Positions 15,424 to 21,000 of a stretch of DNA of 21,000 nt are shown here, piece after piece. The translations under genes were made by a program, and so were the position numbers. The stretch lies in NCBI GenBank assembly GCA_002422785.1, contig DITK01000006.1:2386-23385 (forward strand), written 5' to 3'. Position 1 is the first letter of the stretch, and each line of letters begins with the position of its first letter. This stretch comes from Francisellaceae bacterium UBA6186 (GTDB taxonomy: Bacteria; Pseudomonadota; Gammaproteobacteria; UBA6186; Azoamicaceae). Below the pieces are notes generated by a model. The model made no database searches, was not told where the DNA came from, and saw nothing but the letters and a program-made list of their open reading frames with translations.

Positions 15424-15997
15424 TAGTAATATTATTGTTTATATATTCAATATTTTATTGTTAGCAATAACTATTTTGGCCTCTATTTTTGTGGTAACAT
15501 TTAAAAATCCTGTACATGCAGCATTAAGTTTGATGTTCACTTTTATAACCACTGCCATTTGTTGGATTACATTAAATGCTGAATTCTTGGCATTCACATT
15601 AATTTTATTATATGTAGGATCGATTATGGTGGTGTTTTTATTTATTATTATGATGTTGGATTTAAAATCATCTAACCACAATATTAGATATAAATCTAAT
15701 ATTGTAAAATCATTAATTATAACAATTATTTTTGCTATAATTTTTATTTATATAGCTAAAGATTACAATTTTCCAGTAACTATAAGCATTGCAAATAATA
15801 ATCTACAGTTATTAAGTAAGACACTGTTTGCTGATTATCTATTATTGTTTGCAACAGCTGGATTGTTATTATTAGCCTCAATAATATCTGTTGTTTCTTT
15901 ATGCGACAAGGAAAAAGTCAACCGTAAAACACAGTCTATATATCAACAAACTACCACTAACAAACAACAAAGATTAAAAATGTTGGACACAATATGA
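15407..15997 (+). CDS. nuoJ: NADH-quinone oxidoreductase subunit J
   Basis: NuoJ (ND6) is a membrane subunit between NuoH/A and NuoK. Its third helix has a pi-bulge that rearranges during the catalytic cycle. The 196-residue product has five hydrophobic segments. The signature third helix reads L-Y-V-G-S-I-M-V-V-F-L-F-I-I-M-M-L-D-L, with the conserved tyrosine and V-G. A basic, low-complexity tail of about 25 residues ends the protein, as is common and variable in this family. Between helices 3 and 4 (residues about 91-100) the DNA encoding a short polar loop is a perfect 12-bp hairpin (15678-15705). ATGA overlap with nuoK. Confidence 0.93.
   Translation: MQLLFDSNIIVYIFNILLLAITILASIFVVTFKNPVHAALSLMFTFITTAICWITLNAEFLAFTLILLYVGSIMVVFLFIIMMLDLKSSNHNIRYKSNIVKSLIITIIFAIIFIYIAKDYNFPVTISIANNNLQLLSKTLFADYLLLFATAGLLLLASIISVVSLCDKEKVNRKTQSIYQQTTTNKQQRLKMLDTI
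15678..15705. repeat. Perfect 12-bp hairpin within nuoJ
   Basis: ACAATATTAGAT (15678-15689) and ATCTAATATTGT (15694-15705) are exact reverse complements around a 4-nt ATAA loop. The element lies in codons for a cytoplasmic/periplasmic loop between two membrane helices and is not followed by a T-tract. Significance is discussed in the findings. Confidence 0.75.
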
Positions 15998-16296
15998 ATT
16001 TATCTATATACCTAATATTTAGTGCAACTATGTTTTGCATATCTTTATTAGGAATATTGTTACATCGTAAACATTTAATTTTACTGTTTATATATATAGA
16101 ATTAATGTTGTTAGCTATTAATACTAATTTTATAGCCTATGCCAAACTATGGAACGATATTAACGGACAAATATTTGTATTTTTCATTTTAACTATATCA
16201 GCTGCCGAAATAGCTTTAGCACTAGCTATTTTATTTAAATTGTTCAAAATTAGTCCATCTTGTAATGTTCAAGATATAGCAAATTTAAGGCATTAA
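15994..16296 (+). CDS. nuoK: NADH-quinone oxidoreductase subunit K
   Basis: NuoK (ND4L) is a three-helix membrane subunit whose two buried glutamates form part of the proton path between the E-channel and NuoN. The product has 100 residues, exactly the family size. The first glutamate is in Y-I-E-L-M-L-L-A-I-N (about residue 36) and the second in S-A-A-E-I-A-L-A-L-A-I (about residue 72). G-Q-I-F-V-F-F-I-L-T and the C-terminal D-I-A-N-L match the family. It starts in the nuoJ stop (ATGA) and is separated from nuoL by 3 bp. Confidence 0.96.
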   Translation: MNLSIYLIFSATMFCISLLGILLHRKHLILLFIYIELMLLAINTNFIAYAKLWNDINGQIFVFFILTISAAEIALALAILFKLFKISPSCNVQDIANLRH

Positions 16297-16299
16297 TTA

Positions 16300-18207
16300 A
16301 TGATCAATCTACATTACTTATGTATCATTTTACTGTTATCACCATTAATCGGTGCCATAATTTTAGGGGTTGGCTGCAAATTGTTACCTCATAAGTTAAT
16401 AGCCGCTATTAGTATCCTTTGTATAGTTATATCAACCTTAATAACTACATATTTTTTATGGGGATTTTTTGCTCAAAATTTTAAAATCATTGATACCACT
16501 TGGTATGTTTTCGCTACTTCAGGTAATATTGTTTTGAAATTTGGATTTTTATTAGATCAATTAAACATTATTATGCTGACACTGGTAGCCCTGCTATCAC
16601 TGATTATACAAATTTATAGCATTAATTATATGCAACAAGATGTAGGATATGGCAGGTTTTTTAGTTATATATCTTTTTTTACTTTTTCTATGCTAACATT
16701 AGTAATTGCTAATAATTTTTTACAATTGTTTTTTGGTTGGGAATTGGTTGGCATTTCATCTTATTTATTAATAAATTTTTGGTTTAAAAAAGAATTGCCA
16801 AATTTAGCAGCTTTCAAAGCATTCGTTATTAATAGAATTGGTGATTGTAGTTTGTTGCTTGGGATAGCTGCAATATTTGTCTGGTCTGGCAGCTTAGATT
16901 ACGCTACGGTATTTAATAATTTACCCGCATCTAATCAAATCATAAATATAATTTGTGGATTGTTATTTGTTGGCGCCATGGCAAAATCTGCACAAATCCC
17001 TTTGCATGTATGGTTACCAGATGCTATGGAAGGACCAACACCAGTGTCAGCATTAATCCATTCAGCAACTATGGTAACTGCCGGAGTTTTTATGTTAGCC
17101 AGAATGTCACCAATCTTTGAAAGAAGCGAATATTGGTTGAATATCATTTTATTAGTTGGCGGTGTAACAACTTTATTAATGGGAATTTTAGCAATCATAG
17201 AAAATGATATAAAAAAAATTATTGCTTATTCAACTATTTCTCAATTAGGCCTGATGATGGTCGCCATGGGCGCATCTGGATATGCTATTGGCATATTTCA
17301 TTTAATGAATCATGCTTTTTTTAAATCATTATTGTTTTTAGGAACAGGATCTATACTATTATTTATTAATAAAAGTAACATTCATGAATTACCATTAGGT
17401 TTTAAAAAACATTTACCAATAACTTACTGGTGCATGCTGATTGCAAGTTTGGCCGCAAGTGGTGTGCCTGGTTTTTCTGGATTTTTTTCTAAATATTTAA
17501 TTGTAAAAACTGTGCAATTATCTTGTTTACCATGTGCTACAAAGGTTTATTATTTATTGTTGGCTACAACAGCTATAACTTCATTTTATAGTTTTAGATT
17601 GTTCTTTATTATATTTCACAAAAATACTAAAACTACAGAAGACCCAGCAAATACTTTGTATAATCAATCAAAAATAATTAATAGTTCCATAATAATTTTA
17701 GCTATATTTTCTGTGATATTAGGGGTGGCATTAGCAGGGCCAGTTATAAACAATAAATTATTTGCAACCAGCATTATTGTTGTACCAGAACAGAGCTTGG
17801 TTAATATGTTTTTATATGGCTTTATTAGCAAATCAGGTCAGTGTTGTTTTCTCGGAATAATTATTGCTTTTATATTTTATGTTAATAATCCAATACTACG
17901 AGATGTTATTGTTGAAAAAACGAAAAAAAACTTTTTATTTTTATATAAAACATTAAAATATAAGTATTTTTTCGACCAACTAAATAGCATAATCACTATT
18001 TGTTTTCAATTTTGTTGCAAATTTTTATATAAGGTTATCGATAAATTATTTATCGATAACCTATTAATTGGAGGCACCACAAGTGTTATTATAAATTTTG
18101 CTAAGAATATTCAAAAATTACAGACAGGCTATTTATATAATTATATCTTTCTAATGTTAACTGGGGTCTTAATAGTTACGGTATGGTTGATTTTAATAAT
18201 ATATTAA
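16300..18207 (+). CDS. nuoL: NADH-quinone oxidoreductase subunit L
   Basis: NuoL (ND5) is the distal antiporter-like proton pump with the long lateral helix that runs back along NuoM and NuoN. The 635-residue product has the core residues Glu148 (F-G-W-E-L-V-G), Lys229 (A-M-A-K-S-A-Q), L-H-V-W-L-P-D-A-M-E-G-P-T-P-V-S-A-L-I-H at 235-254, Lys342 (H-A-F-F-K-S) and Lys398 (G-F-F-S-K). The residue after Lys398, Asp in nearly all relatives, is Tyr399 here (TAT, 17494-17496). The C-terminal lateral-helix region and its anchor (L-Q-T-G-Y-L-Y-N-Y) are present. Codons 578-588 form a perfect 14-bp hairpin. It overlaps nuoM by 25 bp. Confidence 0.96.
   Translation: MINLHYLCIILLLSPLIGAIILGVGCKLLPHKLIAAISILCIVISTLITTYFLWGFFAQNFKIIDTTWYVFATSGNIVLKFGFLLDQLNIIMLTLVALLSLIIQIYSINYMQQDVGYGRFFSYISFFTFSMLTLVIANNFLQLFFGWELVGISSYLLINFWFKKELPNLAAFKAFVINRIGDCSLLLGIAAIFVWSGSLDYATVFNNLPASNQIINIICGLLFVGAMAKSAQIPLHVWLPDAMEGPTPVSALIHSATMVTAGVFMLARMSPIFERSEYWLNIILLVGGVTTLLMGILAIIENDIKKIIAYSTISQLGLMMVAMGASGYAIGIFHLMNHAFFKSLLFLGTGSILLFINKSNIHELPLGFKKHLPITYWCMLIASLAASGVPGFSGFFSKYLIVKTVQLSCLPCATKVYYLLLATTAITSFYSFRLFFIIFHKNTKTTEDPANTLYNQSKIINSSIIILAIFSVILGVALAGPVINNKLFATSIIVVPEQSLVNMFLYGFISKSGQCCFLGIIIAFIFYVNNPILRDVIVEKTKKNFLFLYKTLKYKYFFDQLNSIITICFQFCCKFLYKVIDKLFIDNLLIGGTTSVIINFAKNIQKLQTGYLYNYIFLMLTGVLIVTVWLILIIY
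18032..18062. repeat. Perfect 14-bp hairpin within nuoL
   Basis: AGGTTATCGATAAA (18032-18045) and TTTATCGATAACCT (18049-18062) are exact reverse complements around a 3-nt TTA loop. Each arm contains the 10-bp self-complementary sequence TTATCGATAA, so the element is also a direct repeat. It encodes part of the lateral-helix region of NuoL and no T-tract follows. Confidence 0.85.
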
Positions 18208-19709
18208 ATAACAATATTTTAAGCATAATAATTTGGTTACCGATTGTAACTGGCATATTAATATTATTAATTAATAATAAATATTTTAGCAAGTTAGTTA
18301 CGCCGGTTGGATTAATTAATTTCATTTTGAGTTTATGGTTATTAAAAAATTTTAATATTACAACTCATGTCATGCAATTTGTTGAACATTATCAACTATT
18401 GCCGGATTTTGGTATTTGTTATTCATTAGGGGTTGATGGTTTTTCGGTACTAATAATTAGCTTATCTTGTTTTGTTAATGTACTTACCTTGATTGTCGGA
18501 TTGCATAATAATACTGATTATAGATACCTAGTATATTTTATAATTATGAATGGATTAATAAACGGAGTTCTTACTAGCAATAATGCATTATTATTTTATA
18601 TGTTTTTTGAAACTACTTTAATTCCATTATATTTAATAATTGGTATTTGGGGAGGAGAGAATCGTATTTATGCTGCCACGAAATTTTTCTTATATACATT
18701 TGCAGGATCAGTATTATTTTTAATTGCCATTGTTTTTTTATATAGTAAAGCAATTACAGCTGGAGTTGAGCCTGTTAAATCTTTAGAGCTGCAAAGTTTT
18801 TATTGGTTAAAATTAAGTCTTCAAGAACAAATATATTTATTTGTAGCATTTTTGATAGCTTTTGGCATAAAAATACCCATAGTTCCATTGCATACTTGGC
18901 TGCCAGATGCTCATGTTGAGGCTCCAACTGGGGGGTCGGTAATATTAGCTGCTATCACTCTTAAGCTTGGTGCTTTTGCTATGTTAAGATTTTTATTGCC
19001 AATAGCTACCGCTGCTTGTTTGTTGTTTAGTAAATTTATTATATTCACGTCATTGCTTGGAATAATATATATAGGATTCATATCTTTTGTCCAAAAAGAT
19101 ATAAAAAAATTAATCGCATATTCTTCTATTGCTCATATGGGGTTTGTAACCATGGGGATGTTTTTAGTTTTGCCATTAATTAAAGATAAAGCTACGGACT
19201 TAGCTATAGCAAGCTTAAATGGTGCCTTAGTTCAGATTTTATCTCATGGGCTAATAGCTGCCGGATTGTTTTTTAGTGCCGGTTTTTTATATAACAGGGC
19301 TAATACTAATCAAATTAAAGATTTTAGTGGGATTGCAAATGTTATGCCGGTATTTTCAATATTATTCATGATATTTTGTATGGCTAATATTGCGTTACCT
19401 GGCACTTGTGGTTTTGTGGGTGAGTTTTTGATTATTTTAGCTAGTTTTAAATATAATTCATTCATTGCAGCCGGTGCTGCCAGTAGTTTAATTTTGGCTG
19501 TTAGTTATACTTTGGGGATGTATAAAAAAGTTATTTTTGGCGCAATTAACATCAATATTAATTATTTACAAGATTTAGATTTTAAAGAAACCGTAGCACT
19601 CATAAGCATTGCATTATTAATAATATTATTTGGTGTTTGGCCAGCTCCAGTTTTAGATATATTAAATAATTCCACTTTAAATTTAATTAAAATAATGGAA
19701 AGTAAATGA
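18183..19709 (+). CDS. nuoM: NADH-quinone oxidoreductase subunit M
   Basis: NuoM (ND4) is the middle antiporter-like proton pump. The 508-residue product has about fourteen membrane helices and the key residues in place: Glu143 (M-F-F-E-T-T-L-I-P), Lys230 (F-G-I-K-I-P), L-H-T-W-L-P-D-A-H-V-E-A-P-T, Lys261 (T-L-K-L-G) and Glu414 (G-F-V-G-E-F). The start at ATG 18183 overlaps nuoL by 25 bp. It is chosen because no later ATG precedes the first membrane helix. The only Shine-Dalgarno-like GGGG lies too far upstream (about 15 nt), so translational coupling to nuoL is likely. The stop shares ATGA with nuoN. Confidence 0.95.
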   Translation: MVDFNNILNNNILSIIIWLPIVTGILILLINNKYFSKLVTPVGLINFILSLWLLKNFNITTHVMQFVEHYQLLPDFGICYSLGVDGFSVLIISLSCFVNVLTLIVGLHNNTDYRYLVYFIIMNGLINGVLTSNNALLFYMFFETTLIPLYLIIGIWGGENRIYAATKFFLYTFAGSVLFLIAIVFLYSKAITAGVEPVKSLELQSFYWLKLSLQEQIYLFVAFLIAFGIKIPIVPLHTWLPDAHVEAPTGGSVILAAITLKLGAFAMLRFLLPIATAACLLFSKFIIFTSLLGIIYIGFISFVQKDIKKLIAYSSIAHMGFVTMGMFLVLPLIKDKATDLAIASLNGALVQILSHGLIAAGLFFSAGFLYNRANTNQIKDFSGIANVMPVFSILFMIFCMANIALPGTCGFVGEFLIILASFKYNSFIAAGAASSLILAVSYTLGMYKKVIFGAINININYLQDLDFKETVALISIALLIILFGVWPAPVLDILNNSTLNLIKIMESK

Positions 19710-21000
19710 TTTCAATCCCCAATATTATCAATATAATTGCAAGCCTAAATATTAATAAATTAATATTACCAGAAATATTAGTTGCATGGTTGGCATGTTT
19801 GGTGTTGTTAATTGATCTTTTTATCTCAAATAAAAATAAAATAATTACTTATTTATTCACTCAGCTAGGTTTGTTGACGGTAATATTTACTATTTATAGT
19901 AATTTTCAAAATTTGCTAAATCTACCATTAACACAAGAAGAGCAGTTGTTATTAATTAATAACGGCTTCATATTAAATGCTCGAATTAATTTGTTCAAGC
20001 TCATTATTGCAAGCTTAATGTTTCTGATTTTTATTTATGCCAAAGACTATTTTAAATTTAAAAAATATTTTAGTGGCGAATATTTTGTGTTAAATTTATT
20101 ATCTATGCTAGGATTTATGATCCTTATTTCTAGTCGCAATTTTTTTAATTTTTATTTTGCAGTAGAGATGTTTTCCATGCCAATTTATGCCCTTATTGCC
20201 TTGGAATCAAAACCAGACAACATGGAGGCATCGCTGAAATATTTTATATTGAGTGCAATATTTTCTGGAATTTTTTTGTATGGATTATCTTTAATTTACG
20301 GTGCGACCGGTAGTCTAGATTTTCAATCAATAATTAATTTTATAGCAACTCAACATATCAGCATGCTATTTCACGTTGGGATAATGTTGATATTTATTGG
20401 CATATTTTTTAAGTTAAATTTATCGCCATTTCACATGTGGTCTCCAGATGTTTACCAGGGATCAACCATCATTGTTACGATGTTAATTGCGACTTTACCG
20501 AAAATTGCTTTAGTTAGTGTATTTAGTTGTTTGTTAATGGAAGTATTGCCAAAATATATTAATTATCATTGGCAAGTTTTATTAATAATAATAGCTATAT
20601 TATCCATGTTGATAGGCAATATTGGAGCGATATTACAAAACAATATTAAAAGATTATTAGCTTATTCAGCTATTGGACATGCTGGATTTATTATACTAGG
20701 GCTTGCTGCTAATAATCATCAAGGTGCAATAGCTGCCGACTTTTATGTAGTGTTGTATGCATTCATGATGGTGGGTATATTTGGCAGCATAGTTATTTTT
20801 AATAACAAAAATATAGAATTTGATAATATTAATAATTTTTCAGGTTTAGCAAAACAACATCCATGGATTGCGGGTATGTTATTAATTTTATTATTGTCTA
20901 TGGCAGGTGTTCCACCTACTGCTGGATTTTATGCCAAATTTTTAATTATCAAAGCATTAATAACTGCTGATTTAATTTGGGTTGCGGTAGTAGGATTGTT
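19706..21000 (+). CDS. nuoN: NADH-quinone oxidoreductase subunit N, 3' end outside window
   Basis: NuoN (ND2) is the proximal antiporter-like proton pump. The frame opens with the ATG overlapping the nuoM stop (ATGA) and stays open to the window's right edge. That gives 431 residues of an expected total of about 480-490. Core features are Glu154 (A-V-E-M-F-S-M-P-I-Y-A-L), K-Y-F-I-L-S-A at 178-184, Y-G-A-T-G-S-L at 198-204, Lys236 (F-F-K-L-N-L-S-P-F-H), S-P-D-V-Y-Q-G (246-252), N-I-K-R-L-L-A-Y-S-A-I-G-H at 313-325, and Lys411 in G-F-Y-A-K-F. A short A/T-only inverted repeat (19748-19767) lies near the start. It is the last gene of the usual nuo order. Confidence 0.95.
   Translation, partial: MISIPNIINIIASLNINKLILPEILVAWLACLVLLIDLFISNKNKIITYLFTQLGLLTVIFTIYSNFQNLLNLPLTQEEQLLLINNGFILNARINLFKLIIASLMFLIFIYAKDYFKFKKYFSGEYFVLNLLSMLGFMILISSRNFFNFYFAVEMFSMPIYALIALESKPDNMEASLKYFILSAIFSGIFLYGLSLIYGATGSLDFQSIINFIATQHISMLFHVGIMLIFIGIFFKLNLSPFHMWSPDVYQGSTIIVTMLIATLPKIALVSVFSCLLMEVLPKYINYHWQVLLIIIAILSMLIGNIGAILQNNIKRLLAYSAIGHAGFIILGLAANNHQGAIAADFYVVLYAFMMVGIFGSIVIFNNKNIEFDNINNFSGLAKQHPWIAGMLLILLLSMAGVPPTAGFYAKFLIIKALITADLIWVAVVGL

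Noticed and set aside
19748..19767. AATATTAAT-AA-ATTAATATT in the start of nuoN
   Set aside because: A 9-bp, pure A/T stem; such stems arise often by chance at this composition.
1..21000. Mobile elements, CRISPR arrays, tRNA or rRNA genes, toxin-antitoxin or defence systems
   Set aside because: Looked for and not seen: coding genes fill the window, all known families, with no spaced direct repeats, transposase motifs or cloverleaf-like segments noticed.

Overview
The window is a densely packed, very A+T-rich stretch (about 70% A+T by eye) of a Gram-negative bacterial chromosome. All genes are on the + strand. The AccA, NuoC (separate from NuoD, carrying the gamma/beta-type insertion), NuoD and NuoG sequences look gammaproteobacterial, closest in flavour to Legionella/Coxiella/Francisella-type organisms. 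The base composition, tight packing and a surface autotransporter suggest a host-associated or intracellular lineage. That placement is inference from remembered family sequences, not from a search. TGA is used as a normal stop, so the genetic code is standard.

Layout. (1) 1-2117: the 3' part of a large type V autotransporter (Asn/Thr/Ile-rich beta-helical passenger plus C-terminal barrel), cut by the window's left edge. (2) 2118-2233: the only sizeable intergenic gap, with a plausible promoter. (3) 2234-6949: accA, tilS, pyrG, kdsA, four housekeeping genes with gaps of 2-18 bp or short overlaps. They cover the first step of fatty-acid synthesis, tRNA-Ile2 lysidine modification, CTP synthesis and Kdo-8-phosphate synthesis. 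Kdo synthesis implies LPS. (4) 6950-6999: a short gap with a near-consensus -10 box and a dyad. (5) 7000 to the right edge: a complete-order nuo operon, nuoA-B-C-D-E-F-G-H-I-J-K-L-M-N, encoding the proton-pumping NADH:quinone oxidoreductase (complex I). nuoN runs off the right edge. Seven of its 13 junctions are 4-bp ATGA stop/start overlaps.

How the genes work together. NuoE-F-G form the NADH-oxidising arm, NuoB-C-D-I the iron-sulfur/quinone connecting arm, and NuoA-H-J-K-L-M-N the membrane proton-pumping arm. Nearly all iron-sulfur cysteines and most pumping Lys/Glu residues are visibly intact.

Most interesting points. Three positions that are nearly invariant in complex I, as I remember the family, are changed. 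The NADH-contacting loops of NuoF are heavily remodelled while its N3 cluster cysteines remain. NuoH has Ser in place of the glutamate of the S-Y-E motif (ND1 E143 equivalent). NuoL has Tyr in place of the aspartate of F-S-K-D. Together these hint at a complex I with altered electron input and/or coupling, or one under relaxed selection. Other items are perfect long hairpins inside nuoL and nuoJ, a possible leaderless nuoA transcript, and a slip-prone seven-G run at the pyrG/kdsA junction. I found no mobile element, CRISPR array, tRNA or rRNA, and no wholly unknown gene system.
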